Source: Taeniopygia guttata (Eukaryota; Chordata; Aves; Passeriformes; Estrildidae). From it: 64,000 bases of DNA. Numbering within the stretch: the stretch's first letter is position 1; each line of letters opens with the position of its first letter. The notes beneath the pieces were generated by a model. That model was given only the letters and a program-made list of their open reading frames with translations, searched no databases and was not told where the DNA came from. A program made the position numbers and the translations under genes. The stretch is taken from contig NC_133027.1 in assembly GCF_048771995.1 (NCBI RefSeq), forward strand, positions 6,072,001 to 6,136,000. The letters are read 5' to 3'. Positions 48,160 through 60,628 of this stretch are shown here, piece after piece.

Positions 48160-49029
48160 CTTCTTTTGGCAAAATGGCTACTGCAGGGGAGTGGTCGATG
48201 ACTTTGTAGAGCTCTCTGCTCACATACTGATCAAGCTCAATGAGCCTTTCTGAGGATGACTGTGACATTCCATGATCACTTGTGACTATGACATTTATCA
48301 CATCCCACAGCTTTGCTTTCTTCAGTTCAGAAATGAGATATCCCAGTTTTCTGTCAATGTCACTGATTATCGCTTCCATAAGTGGGTTTTCAGGGCCCAG
48401 AACATGTCCGGCCTCATCAGGCTGTTCCCAGTACAGGAGACCAAAGTTGATGGGCTCTTCTGATGTAAACCACTCAATGAGCTTTGCTACCCTGTCTTCA
48501 AAGGGAACAGATTCATTGTAGGGCATGTAATGTGTAGGCAAGACTCCATGTATCTTCACATCTGTTCCAGGCCACATAGCAGCACCAGATTTGTGTCCTT
48601 CCCTCTGGTTTGTCACCCATATTGGACTGGCCTCTTCCCAGAACTTGGAGTTGTGGGTGTTCATTTTGTTCAGGGAGAAGGTTTCGTTCAGGACAGGGTC
48701 ATACATCTCGTTAGCAACGATGCCGTGGCTCTCGGCATAGAGCCCGGTCACCAGGGTGTAGTGGTTGGGGTATGTCTTCGTGATGAACACGTTCGTCACC
48801 TGCCTGACGTGCACCCCGCTCTTCATGGCATAGTGGAAATTGGGAGTGGGCACTCTGTAGATGTAATCCCATCGAAACCCATCAAACGACACCAGCAGCA
48901 CTCTGGGCTGGACTGGCTGGAGACACAGTGCACTTGGAAGAGAGAGTAAGAAAATTCCCAGGATTTTCCACAAACTGCTCATGGCTATTCTGGAAGGTAT
49001 CTGTCCCCTCTTCTGAGGCAACATGGCAT
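48160..49029 (-). CDS. ENPP5: ENPP5 exon 2, main catalytic coding exon
   Basis: ENPP5 is a type I membrane ectoenzyme of the NPP family. Mammalian ENPP5 is reported to act on NAD and to be expressed in neural tissue. Coding parts 48982-48160, 45103-44927 and 43598-43228 give 456 residues. The ATG at 48982-48980 (GCCATGA context) starts a signal peptide (MSSLWKILGIFLLSLPSALC). An in-frame ATG at 49024 would add 14 residues, and the first ATG of the exon, out of frame, opens a 14-codon frame that stops two bases before the preferred ATG. All catalytic positions are present: Asp34 (SFDGFRWD), Thr70 (FITKTYPNH), Asp189 and His193 (PDEAGH), Asp236 and His237 (TSDHG). Acceptor CTCAACAG and donor GAAG|GTAGGA are clear. 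Homology to human ENPP5 is high throughout (for example TNVFITKTYPNHYTLVTGL). Confidence 0.95.
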
Positions 49030-49134
49030 CTGTTGAGCAGAGGAAGAAGTTGTCAAATTCATAATTTAGTTTTAAGAATGAGTGTCTAAAATATCCCTTA
49101 TGTATTTATATACTCTAAGATACATTTTACAAAA

Positions 49135-49400
49135 GCATGCAGTGACAGGACAAGGGGGAACGGCTTCAAACTGACAGAAGACTGGGTTAGATTAGATATT
49201 AGGAAGAGATGTTTTACAGTGAGGCCCTGGCACAGGTCCAGAGAAGCTGTGGCTGCCCCATTCCTGGAAGTGCTCAAGACCAGGCTGGACAGGGCTCTGA
49301 GCAACCTCGTCTGGTGGAAGGTGTCCCTGTCCATGGCAGAGGGTTGGAACAAGATGATCTTTAAGGTCCCTTCCAACACAAACCATTCTATTATTCTAAT
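49135..49400 (+). mobile_element. CR1 LINE 3'-end fragment in ENPP5 intron 1
   Basis: Plus-strand CR1: 'gaacggcttcaaactgac', 'gattagatattaggaaga', 'gaggccctggcacaggtcc', 'tggctgccccattcctgga' and 'gatgatctttaaggtccctt', then 'accattctattattcta'. It is antisense to ENPP5. Confidence 0.92.
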
Positions 49401-49929
49401 TCCGATCGTAAGACTCAAGGATTTTGACTACTCCTAGCTATGACAGGTATCCCTCATCTAACAGTCCTCATTATGTCCTTATCTGACAAAATATGACACA
49501 TAATTTCACATTGTATTGGCTTTTGATCCCCTGCCCCAGTTTCCTCCTGTTCTTCCCAAACAATTTCCTGTTTTAAACTCAGGTATCTACTCAAAGCAAG
49601 ATCCCTGTAAGAATCCTCACACAAAACTTCCCTGTCTGTAACTGACCTAAAATATTCCCCACTTTTTGCTCAACAGTATCATTTAATCACAAAACCAGAT
49701 ATTGCTCAATCCAATCCTGCATATGGGTAGTCCAATATTTCTCACAGTTCCCTTTAGGTTTCCATTTTTCAGCAATCCTCTGGGACTCAATCACCACTGA
49801 AATTCAGATGGAAAACAGTGAATTTACAACCAATAAACCCATCTTAATACTCAGAATACATAAATATCCTAGTGAATATAAGAAATTATGGTATAACAAG
49901 CATCTGATTATCACTGCAACAGTGATATT

Positions 49930-50108
49930 TGGTATGGGATCTGTGGCTGCCCCATACCTAGAAGTATCCAACACCAGGTTGAACAGGGCTTGGAACAACC
50001 TGGGCTGGTAAAAGGTGTCCCTGTCCATGACAGAGTTGGAATGAGATGAGCTTTAAGGTCCCTTCATACCCAAACCACTCTGTGATTTTAGGATTCTGTG
50101 ACTTGCAG
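49930..50108 (+). mobile_element. CR1 LINE 3'-end fragment in ENPP5 intron 1
   Basis: Plus-strand CR1 tail: 'ctgtggctgccccatacct', 'gttgaacagggcttggaaca', 'aaggtgtccctgtccatgac' and 'ctttaaggtcccttcat', ending 'gattctgtga'. It is more diverged than the copy at 49135-49400. Confidence 0.88.
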
Positions 50109-50489
50109 GCAGTCAAACGTTATACCAGACTTGTGTGTCTCTCGAAATTAAAATGCAGGCCTTGAGTTCTGCTAAGAACAAACTGACATTCCAGAGACTT
50201 AATTCCCCTTTCAGCAAACAACACAGACCCAAAGGCTACTGATTACCTCAGATCCACCTGATGGGAGATTTCTTCCAGCTGCACCTGAAGGACAAAGGGA
50301 CAACACACTGTGGTGTTGTTGGAATCCCAGCTGCCAAATTAGACATAACCCATAAACTCCCCTTCCGGGGAGGGACAAGTATGGATTGAAACCCTCACAA
50401 GTGAAATCAAGTCTCTACTTCTGAATTTTACACGACTAATGATCTCAGCATGATCTCTAATTCTATTATTCTAACTCCTTAGCTGCATG

Positions 50490-50944
50490 CTCTCAATAAA
50501 TAATAAATGACGGCTGGTTTGGTTATTTTACAAGGCCTTCTCACACTGCTCTTCCCCAGATACAGCCGAAGCACACCCGGGGCTCGGCAGAACTTGGCAC
50601 CACAAAACCCTGGGGGGACGAACCCCCCGGCCTGCCAAGGGCAGCTGCTGCCACACGGACACACGGACGGACAAGACAGACAGAGAAGAGCCCCGGGCCC
50701 CGCTCGATGGCCGCCGGAGCCCGGCACACGCGAATGCCGAGCCCAGGCCGCCATCCCCACACACAGCGCCCGCACCCGCAGCAGCCGGGCCGGAGGAGGC
50801 CGGACCCCCCGAGCCCCGCGGCCGCCGCCGTTACCTGAGGGGCCGCGGGGCTCCAGCCCGGCCCGGCCCGGCCCGGGAGCGGCCCCAGCGCCGTCACTCC
50901 GTGCCTGCGGGGCGGGCCCGGCGGGAGCGGGACACGGAATTGCG
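50490..50944 (-). promoter_or_regulatory. ENPP5: ENPP5 CpG-island promoter and non-coding exon 1
   Basis: A very CpG-rich block. On the minus strand a CCCCTCAG|GTAACG donor (GT at 50834-50833) closes the untranslated exon 1, which would begin somewhere in 50860-50940. A GC box GGGGCGGGC lies at 50909-50917, and a TGACGGC half-CRE word lies nearby; there is no TATA box. The island continues into intron 1 down to about 50560. The upstream side is a CR1 tail, not unique DNA. The exact start is not readable. Confidence 0.75.
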
Positions 50945-51445
50945 GAATTACGGAGCCAACGGCGTCTTTGGGGTCGGGAGAGAGCTCTGAGATCACAGAT
51001 CCGGCCTGTGACCGAGCGCCGCCGCGTCAGCTGAACCGCGGCCCTCAGTGCCGCGTTCGGGCTTTCCTTAAACGCCTCCAGGGGCGGCGATTCCACGGCC
51101 TTGCTCGGCAGCCTGTTCCAGTGTCTCATCAGCATTTCTGTGAAGACATTGCTCCTAATGTCCAGTCGAAACGTCCCCTGGCTCAGCTTGAGGCCGTGTC
51201 CTCTTGTCCTGTCCTTGTTCCCTGGGAGCAGAGCCCGGCCCTCACCTGGCTGTCCCCTCCTGTCAGGAGTTGTGCAGAGCCAGAATATTCCCCCGAGCCT
51301 CCTTTTCTCCAGGCTGGGCCCCCCCAGCTCCCTCAGCTGCTCCTCCTCAGACCTGTGCTCCAGAGCCTTCCCCAGCTCTGTTCCCTTCCCTGGACACGCT
51401 CCAGCCCCTCAATGTCCCTCCTGAGCTGAGGGGCCAGAACTGGAC
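50945..51445 (-). mobile_element. CR1 LINE 3' end upstream of ENPP5 promoter
   Basis: Minus-oriented CR1, closely similar to the copy at 28598-29128: 'gtgtccagttctggcccctc', 'ggagcgtgtccagggaaggg', 'gcccagcctggagaaaagg' and 'gcctcaagctgagccagggg' when read on the minus strand. It ends in a tail of the 'ccgtaattccgcaattccg' type that merges with the ENPP5 CpG island. CpGs near its 3' end are well kept. It is in the same orientation as ENPP5. Confidence 0.9.
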
Positions 51446-51570
51446 ACAGCCAGTTGCGCAGATGTCACCAGGGCTGTTTAGTGCATGTCATAGAGCTTGG
51501 GCACGGCTGGCTCAGCTGACTGTAAAACAAGGAGCAAAATGCATTCTCTGGATATCTGGAAGTGCTTCTT

Positions 51571-52190
51571 TGTCGGAATTTGTGGGTATTGGTGATTCTG
51601 AGATTGTAGAAAGTCTCTGTCTTTTTGCCTCGTTTCTAAAGAAGAAGCCATAATTCGTTTGTGTTGTTTTCAAGGTTGGTTATTCTTGCTTATCTATAAC
51701 ATGTTCTGCTGCCCTGCCGTAGGTTTGTCTTGCAGGGCAGCGTGTGGGGCTCTGCCCCTCAGTGGGATGGCACAAACGCTATATACTAGAAACCACATGT
51801 ACTACATTTACAACAATGTGCCAACATCTATCATTTACGCTGAACAGTGCGTCTCTAGCCCAAATTAACAGAAAAATGCCAACACCACAGTGAAACACAG
51901 AGGGCATGAAGAAGGAGGAAAAGGACAAGACACACCTAATTCTTCTACTCTGTCCCCTCTGAACCCCTAATCTAGAAACCCAAAACTTCACTTTTGCACT
52001 CGTGTCACACCCAATTACTACTCCTATCAAACACTCAAAGCTTGCAACTCATCCTGCAAGATTGAAAACTCTTTCCCACGGACAGAGATCACAGACAGTG
52101 CCCCCCGGGGCTCTGTCCAGGGGGGCTCCCGACCCCCGCCAGGGTCCCAGACCTGCCAGGGCAACCAGAGGGAAGCCCTGGATCTCCACA
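51571..52190 (-). mobile_element. Solo LTR of endogenous retrovirus (copy B, 620 bp)
   Basis: Read on the minus strand it begins TGTGG and ends CCGACA. It is flanked by the 6-bp duplication AAGAAG (plus-strand CTTCTT at 51565-51570 and 52191-52196). It is the same family as copy A at 16022-16639, with matching sequence over the whole length and roughly 10-15% difference by eye. There are no internal genes, so this is a solo LTR. It looks whole end to end. A 6-bp duplication suggests a class II (ERVK-like) lineage. It stands about 0.65 kb upstream of the ENPP5 promoter in the same direction. Confidence 0.92.
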
Positions 52191-52574
52191 CTTCTTCAGT
52201 TAGAAATAATATTAATTTAAAAATTGGCTTTGATGCTGGTTTTCTGTCAGCCTTTTTTTCTCCTCTTGTGTTCTGAGGCTCTCAATTTTACATTTGCTTC
52301 CCAAAAGATGGTTTTCACCACCTTTTGATGTCCAGACCCACAGCTATGCCCTGGAATGAAAATGAATTTATCCTTCCCCATCTCACTAGATGAATCTAAA
52401 CTGCTGAACTGGACAAAAATCCAAGCTAAGTTTCCCACCTTTCCTGGCTGAGGATCTGTGCTACGTAAGAGTCCAAAGTTGTCCACAGTCCATGTCCTGT
52501 GTATGTACACAAACCCCACCCCAATTCATGGCAGTGTACAAAACCATTATCCTCTTACTGGTGCATGGGAACAC

Positions 52575-52660
52575 AGAATGATAGGATTGTCAAGGCTGGA
52601 AGAGACCTTGAGGATCTACAAGTCCAACCATATAGAACCATAGAATCAAACATGATGCTT
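52575..52660 (-). mobile_element. CR1 LINE 3'-tail fragment, antisense copy
   Basis: 'cacagaatgataggattg', 'aaggctggaagagacctt', 'gaggatctacaagtccaacc' and 'agaaccatagaatca' form the reversed CR1 tail common in bird genomes. Confidence 0.75.
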
Positions 52661-52699
52661 ATTAATCACTTTACAGCTGACCACTGCCTATCTGGTGAC

Positions 52700-52700
52700 A

Positions 52701-52731
<31 letters not shown>

Positions 52732-52732
52732 A
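52700..52732. repeat. (TA)n(CA)n dinucleotide microsatellite
   Basis: Eleven AT units followed by four AC units, just after a CR1 tail. CR1 and other retroposon ends often seed such tracts. It is probably length-polymorphic. Confidence 0.95.
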
Positions 52733-55700
52733 GCACTGCTGATCTAGTGAATAATTTTATAGATTTTATATAATTTTATCATTTTATATTTATATACATA
52801 TATGTGATACCGTTCTCCCCTTCACCCTACCACCAGGGATAGTACTAGGGAGCAAGGCTCTTCTAATTGTTTTTTTATTGTCTTTTCCCCTCCTCCTTCA
52901 TTACTGCTGTTGTGTTACAGGTGTGAGGCTGAGCTAGTCCAAGCCTGGAGAACCACATTGCTGCTGTGCCTGGTAGAACCTGTGTGGATGTCACTGTTCT
53001 GTACCAAGTTCATAATCTGATTCCTGGCTGTGAACCCCACCAGAAACTTTAGAGAAAGGGAAAAAAGGAAAAAGTTGTTAGTTGTTTTAAAACTGCACCT
53101 GTGTATATTGAAATCTCTTGCTGGGTGTCCTTCAACAGCAATGTGCTGTCCCACGCTGTTACTCATTAGCTAGAAAAACCTGTGCTCACATTTACTGTTG
53201 GTTCAGGTTTGATTTTGGGCTCTCACTCGGATCCAGAGGTGTTGGGAGCTGCCTCTGCAGTGGCTGGGATCAGTCACTAGAGGGTAGAGGTGCACCTGGA
53301 TTTAAGAACAACATGAATAGCTGGAAATTTATTTGCCTTGGATGCCAGAAATGGCTCAGCTGCCTAACACTGATATAAAATGAAAGCAAAGCACCGACAA
53401 GGAGTTTGCTAATTCCACCAAAATGTTTAATACCATAATAGATTTTCATTGAAGTACAGCGCTAATGTGAATATTTGTACAAAATATGTGGTTAAAAATA
53501 GTATTGATTTATAATATATACAGATATGTCACATCCGTGTCAGAAATGTAGACACTCGAATGAAACCATGAGCAATGCTTTTAAATCTACAACAACATAC
53601 ACGAAATATTTCTGCAGCTACCCACATTAGGACAACTTGCCAAACTGACACTTAAGGATCCACCAGTCCCTACAGATGGCATTTCTGTCAGAAGTTTCTG
53701 TACAAGAACTCTGCTCTAAAATGGATTCAAAACATTTACCTCCATTAACCCAACAGTGAAGAGAACACATCTGTGTGACACTAATGTAGACACAACTTTC
53801 TCGCACTAGATATATGATCAGTTACCATAATTTGTTAAAAGAAGGCTGATTTTCTCATGAGAATAATAGAGAAGTTTAATCTTTCTTTCTGGATCCTCTT
53901 AATGCTGTGAGGGAGCCCCTGATTCAAATGGGCCCTTAATACAGCTCTTGGGTACATGACTCTGCATCCTGAAGTCTGTTTTAAGGTTCTGAGTATCTTT
54001 ATTTTCATTAACTTCAAGGCTGCTCACACTTCACAGCTTTCCCAGCCTTACTCCAGCAAGAACCTCCCTATCAAATGTGCCTATTTAAGCTTTATAGCTG
54101 TGGCATCAGGACACAATCCTATATTAAAATGACTCTTGCTGCAGCCCCAGAATCTGTGTAGTTACTGAACGAACTGACAGAAGGGGAGAGAGAATTCAGG
54201 CTGGTTTTTTAAGCTTTCTGAGCATCTCTGCAGTAGGGTCTTTCAGGGCTCCTGCCCTTCCATCTAGAGTGCTGCTGCCGTTCTGCCTCTAACAGTGCTG
54301 GCTTCTCTCCCCTCCAAGCCAAAGCAAATATACTCCACACTTCAAATAGACCTGTGGGAAAGAGCTTTTACAACACTTCCTCCCTGTCCTTTTGCCCCTG
54401 AATGCTGCAGTCTACATGTATTCAAAAAAAGAGCACAGCTACTGTTATAAAAACATCTCTTTTTGAGAGGAGCCTAAAATATTGAAAGCGGCTGTACTCC
54501 CCCAGAAGATGGGTTAAATCAGGAAAAGCAGTGTTTGGGGTTTTTGCTAGTGTAACTTGTTATTCAAGAGCATTGCATGATGCTAAGTATAAATGAGGGT
54601 CTGGCTGGGACTTTAATCCATAGTTGGTCTTATTTTTTTGATAAACCAGAACTAAAAGTGTTTTCTTAGGCAAAAGGGAATCAAGGAAATGCAAAGGTCT
54701 TACATTCACACTGGTATGTGAGATAAAGCCTGAAACAGTGAAAAGTTTAGTGCTGAAATGTTTGCCACTAAAGAAGGACCAAGAATAATTTCAGTAAATA
54801 TTCTTTAGAGGATCTGAAAGCATTGTGACTGGGATCAGTCTGATCCTCTGGGACACAGCTCTCTGCCCTGAAGCTCATTTCCCAGTGCTGTGTCCAGTGC
54901 CACGGTGGAAGAGCCACAGCCGGCATGTCGCAAACACAACAATTCAGTTGGGTGGATGAAGAAACTCACTGTGGTGGGGGAAGCTCCTTTGGTGCTCAAA
55001 GTGAAGAATAAACAAGGCCTTCTGCCTCTGACCTCTAAAAGAGGTGAAAAGAACCCCAGAAGAAGTTCACTATTACTAGTTTTTCTAATTAAAACACAGA
55101 GGTTAAGGCCTGTCCTTTCCAAAGGAATTAAAAAGCTCAGAGTTTACTTCTCGAGTGAGACTTCTTAAGTGGATCTAATTTTCAGAATCATGAACAATCA
55201 TATTTTGAGAAATTAAGTTTTTTATGCCAGGCACAGAGAAAAATCATTTTTTCACATCCAGATTTGAGCAATTAGATATCAGAATTTCACAGGACAGTTA
55301 TCAGCAAACTCATCTCCCAGTTTCCAGTCTTTTGCAAGACCCAGCACAAATTGATGCAAGACACAACAATTAGTTTCAATTTTTATAATAATGAATGTTA
55401 ACAGAACTCTTTCCCCAGCCTGGCTGGCAGCTGGATGCCATGTTCCTTGTACAAGCATTCATGGCCACAGCATCACCCATGATTATAAAAGCACAGTGAG
55501 AACCACATCAGGGGTCTGGGACGTGCCAAGCTTTTGCTGAGCAGAGACTGCACTGCAGCTTTTTTTGTGTACACCGAGCCAAATCCACAGCAAACCAGAG
55601 CAAGTTCACATGACTCTGAAACTGCAGCAGCTTAAAATGGAACATGGCATATCCTGCTGACAAGAAGGCTGCTTTCCCCTTAATTTCTACTGAAACAAAG

Positions 55701-58700
55701 TTTGGCTTATGTCACACATTTAAGCATTTTCAGTTCTACCAGGGGTATACACCACACTACTCAGTTTATTGATATAGTTTAACTCTTTAAATGTTGCTTT
55801 TCCAAACACCAGTGCAAGCAGAACACTAAAATACTGTTTGCCATATTTATTATTTTAAACTAAGCTCTGAATTATACAAGTGTAAAAGTGATTAATTAGC
55901 CAGTAGCTTTTTAATACTCCTATAAAATATGACTAAATAGAACATTTCAAAAGTTATGTACAATACAATGGAAAAGCTCATGGCATCTGTGACAGTGCTC
56001 AGACAAGCCACTGGAATCACGTTCTTCCAGGAGTTCAGTCCATTCCGTAATACAAACAACAATCTGTATTTTTGCTGAAAGCTTTTACAGTGTTGCTGAA
56101 TGGGACAGAGAGGGGGAAAAGACCAAAATAAAACCAACCAACCCCTCTTGCCTGAATTAGGATCAAATTAGTGCTACAAAATTTATGCATGGGGAGAATT
56201 TCTATAACCTAAAACGCTTTAGAGTAACTATGGCTGTGGTCTTGCTGTGGTTGAGGAAGGGATGCTCTTGCCATATTTTCTTGGCTGAAAACAAAGTTTA
56301 CTGAAGTGTGTCTGCGTATGTTAGGAAGGGGGGAATTTGCATACCTTATCTTAATTACAAAAATCAAGGCCACAAAAATTACTTGGTTTGTTCCAAAAGA
56401 GCAGATTCTAAAACACTCTTTCTCCATGCACTTAAAATGTTTTCATGCTTTAAACTGAAGTGAGGAAGTCATTAAAATGTCAGTTTCATTTCTGAAGAGG
56501 TCAGAAAGGACAAGTAGGCAGCAGGCAACAGAAGCAGCAGCTGTACTCCCCTGATTTCCTTCTTTTAATTTCCAAAGAGCAGCAGGAACCATGTCCACCC
56601 TTCAGAGGCCCCAGGGCATCACCCCAGCTGCTCCCTCCAGCTCCTGCTCTGGGCAGGAAATTAAAGGGATGCGGCTGTGCCACTGTGCCTCAGGAGCCAC
56701 AGTGTAACACTGAGGATCCATTCTTCCAGGGTTCCAGCAGGAGAGAACCCCTGACACCCTGTGAGAAGTGTAAGTCCGAGTGGCTGACCTCAGAAAAGCT
56801 ACAGAAAAGCAAATTCCCACTCAAATGAGTAGGGGCTCTGGCTGTGATTTACTGAATAGGACAATTCCCCTTCCAGACAGTCAGCATTTTTTGAAAGAAG
56901 CATTCTTTCCATGTCAGGAAAGAACCAGCCTTTAGTAAAACACTAGCTTCTGTCAAGAGCCAAAAATGCTGATACTTTGATGAAAGGGACATTATTCCAT
57001 AATACATTAAACACTTTTTTTTTTTTATGATGATCATTAATTTATCACAGGTGATATATAAACTTTTACCATGGAGGCTGCTTTGAATTTTCAGGTTTGT
57101 AATTGTGTTTCTATTTCAATGCTTCAAGCAATGAGCCATGTCCTGCTGCCTCCTGTAGTACCACACAGCTTTCCATAGCATGGAGTACTCACTGAACGGG
57201 GCCTTGTTTAAATCTGTTTGAAAATGCACTTTGAGGAAAGAACATTTAAGGTCCAGTGCTTTAATTTGCAGCGTAGTTTTACATCATTTGAGGCCAAAGT
57301 ACTTAGTTCAGAACCATGTCTCTCCAAAATTAGAGGCCATGGATACAAGACCAAGATTTGGCCTCCTACAGTCTGGCCTGTAAAAAATCCATTAGCAATG
57401 ATATCTTGATATCTGATCATTTACATATTTAAATCTTACTGGCTGTTTATACTGGGCTAAACTAAACCCCATGGACATCAGTGCTGAGTGTGCTCTCAAA
57501 AAACCAGTGGTGTTACTCCTGGAATATCATTTGTGGCCTAAGATGGTTCCTAGGCCTGTGAGTGACAACTTCTTTCTTTAAATCAATTTTAAATGTATCA
57601 CTGGAAATATAATTGATGTGGCACCTCTAAGGAGTTACTTTAAGGAAACTTTACATAGATATCATGAAAATACTAAAGCCCCATTTTATGTTCAGTCTCT
57701 GCTGTATTTAATGAGCAGTACTCTTGTCAGTGTAACAGCACACAACGATGCCCATAATGCAGTAACAATTATAGAAATGCGCTGAGTGCTGAGCAAAGAA
57801 CTGCATCTCATCAGGAATACCAGGGGGGCTGTGGTGCTCAGAGGCTGAACTATGTGAGAATAAGTCCTCATTCCCAGATGTCCTCACCATGCAGGCTGGG
57901 AATGCCATCTCCTGTCCTCACTGACAGAGCAACATGCTGCTTGTCCTGAAGTGCTGCCAAGCCAAGACCCTGCAAGGGGAACTTGACTCTGCTGAAGTTT
58001 TGTAGCATTGCTGCTAATTAAGGGTGTGATGGAACCCTCCCTCAGAAACCAGATCATTAGGTTTTACAACAAAAAATCTTGATTACAGAACCTAAGCTGA
58101 CTTTTCAGATCCTAGAATGAGCTTCCAAGATGTATTTACTTATTTTAAGCTGTAAAGGATTATAAACCATGGAAGCTCGCTGTGCCATTTTATATTCACT
58201 TTGGGGAGTACAGCTGCAGCTAATCATCTTAAAAATTCCACCATACCTTACACATACGTTCAGTTTCTGCAGTATTAATTTCAGTGGAACTACTCATGTG
58301 CATAAATTAAGCGCATGCTTAAATATATGCAAAATCTGAGCTCAAATGTCTAGAAAATATGTTCTCAAAATGACAAGTACGCCTTAAAAAAATAAATCAT
58401 CATGGAAGGTCTGCCAGACAGGGAAGCCAGGATCTGTCTGCTGTCAGCCATGATGCAAACACAGAACAGTTTTTGTAACCCAGTATATATTGCAAGTGAA
58501 AGAAACATGCAGGATGGGGTGAAAAAAGGGGATTCAGTTGCATGCAGTCTAATTTCAAGTGTGTAATTATGGTCCTGTTTTCTTTGGCCTGAAAAAAGAG
58601 AAAAAAAAAATTCAACTAACCTCTGCTCACCTCCACAAACCCAAACTTCATACAGCTCAAAAAGGGTTTTGAAGCACAGGCCATGGAAAGGGGAAAGGGC

Positions 58701-59618
58701 TGAATATTAGAGATTGCAAGTAATTACTGACAATTTCAGGGCTATTCACCACACCACTAGGAAAACATTCAGCCTGTAATGTTACTGGAACATTCAGCTA
58801 TGACAGAGAGCAAGGAATCCCATCTTACATGAGCAGTCAGTCAACTCTTCTTCCTCAGACCCAAAGGGAAGCACCACTCATCCCCTGATAGAACATTAAC
58901 TGCTAATCCTTACTGATATTCTGGCTCCCTTCTCCCCAGAAAGGACTGATCAGACCCCCCAGCAGCTGCTGCCTCTCCCCTCAGCCCAAAGAGCTCCATC
59001 TCAGATCCCTGTGACCATTTCAGACCACTGTCCTCTACAGCTATTGCTGGAAGACGGTTGTTTTCTGTTGTTTCTGAAAATGTTGCAAAGATAGTTTTCC
59101 TTACAGAGAATTCCAGGGGGGTGCAAAACCCACCAAGCTGCTAGTAGAGTAAAAACAACACACCTACCCCCCTTAAAAAAAAAGGAAAAAGGAAAAGATT
59201 GTTGGGAAGTGAGGAGGGCAGAGGAGCAGGCTGCTTGATGAAGGGCAGTAGCAATCCTGGGAGTTTGAATATCAAGACTGATATTGGCCTAATTTCCACC
59301 CAAACGATCTCTGGTAGTGGTAGTTCAGCATGCAAATTACAGCTGTGAAAAGATCCTCAGACTGAAACCCACCCTTGTTTCCTCGGCCTTGTTTTGTCCT
59401 TTCCAGCTAGGTCTATCAGTTGGTGTGTGATATGGTTACAGGTACAAAGATCTTTTTCCTAGCCCTTTTGTTACAGAGGCTTGATTACTGTGAAGGGGTT
59501 TCAATGACCTTAGTGTCCCAGTGCTCAGAAGGCAAAGGCTGCCTTTCAACAGAACAAAGCAAACAAAAACCAAGAGCTGTGCTGGAGGAGAGAGAAGTGC
59601 TGCTTCTGCCGGAGAGGC
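52733..59618 (-). other. RCAN2: RCAN2 3' UTR (right part) and downstream DNA
   Basis: On the minus strand this follows the RCAN2 stop. Candidate poly(A) signals are ATTAAA at 57707-57712 (about 1.9 kb after the stop), AATAAA near 55843-55848 and further weaker ones, so the length of the 3' UTR is uncertain. No other gene is supported; open frames are all under 100 codons and lack recognised domains. No clear mobile element was seen between 52733 and 59618. Confidence 0.5.
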
Positions 59619-59804
<186 letters not shown>

Positions 59805-60534
59805 TCAAAAGATGGCAATCTGAGCAGCAACACAGCCCGTGGCACTACTGGACTGCAGAATACTCCACACTGGGTAGGGAGCTGAGTGTGTGCTGCTCCT
59901 AAATACAGGTGAGCACCAGCACGGCTGGACTCTGTCAGCTGCCTCAACACATCCTGGGGATTCTGCCCCAGGAGGCAGTTTGATCACAGGTCTGTAAGGT
60001 ATCATAAAATACACACATCCTCGTGTCTATAATGGGTTTTGGTACTAATATTGGTGGCCAGTGGCACTGAAATTAACCCCCAAAGTAGGCAGAGGAAGGA
60101 GAAAGAGCACAGAAGTTCACAGTTAAAAACATGAACTGGAAGCCAACCTATCCAACCTTTGGTCTGAAGTTATTTCACACCTGTTGGGTTGGGATTAGTA
60201 TTTTTTTGCTGTGGCTTCTTTCCTCAGTCCCATTTAAAGCCTAATTGTTGCTCTTAGACAGATTTCAACACTTAATCTAATTTATCCAGAAATAAATTCC
60301 CCCATATCTCTGCTGCAGACAGATTTTGAATTTCAAAGCTCTTTATCTGGGGCTGTAACAAATTTTGTCTCTACAGATGAGATTACAGAGCAGTCTATAA
60401 ATGCTCACTACAGCAGGCTGAACGCCTAAACAGTACATATATTTTCTAACTATCTGCATTCCTTATTTAAGTAAGTCTCAACATAGTACTCCTCTGAGGG
60501 AGATGAACATGGCTTTTTTTTTTTTTTTCCCACA

Positions 60535-60628
60535 GAAAATATTCTGAAATAGAAGGGACCCACAAGGATCATGGAGTCCAGCTATTAAGAGAATGGCCCA
60601 TATGGGCTTGGGTGGTTACCTGCAAAAG
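60535..60628 (-). mobile_element. CR1-like 3'-tail fragment, antisense copy
   Basis: 'gaaaatattctgaaat', 'agaagggacccacaaggatc' and 'atggagtccagct' match a very common reversed bird CR1 tail. It lies in an RCAN2 intron. Confidence 0.7.

Noticed and set aside
48530-48949. 139-codon plus-strand open frame
   Set aside because: It is the antisense shadow of ENPP5 exon 2.
50479-51653. Long open frames (107-218 codons) on both strands around the ENPP5 promoter
   Set aside because: CpG-island and CR1 sequence lacks stop codons by composition; there is no conserved domain and several frames are open at once.
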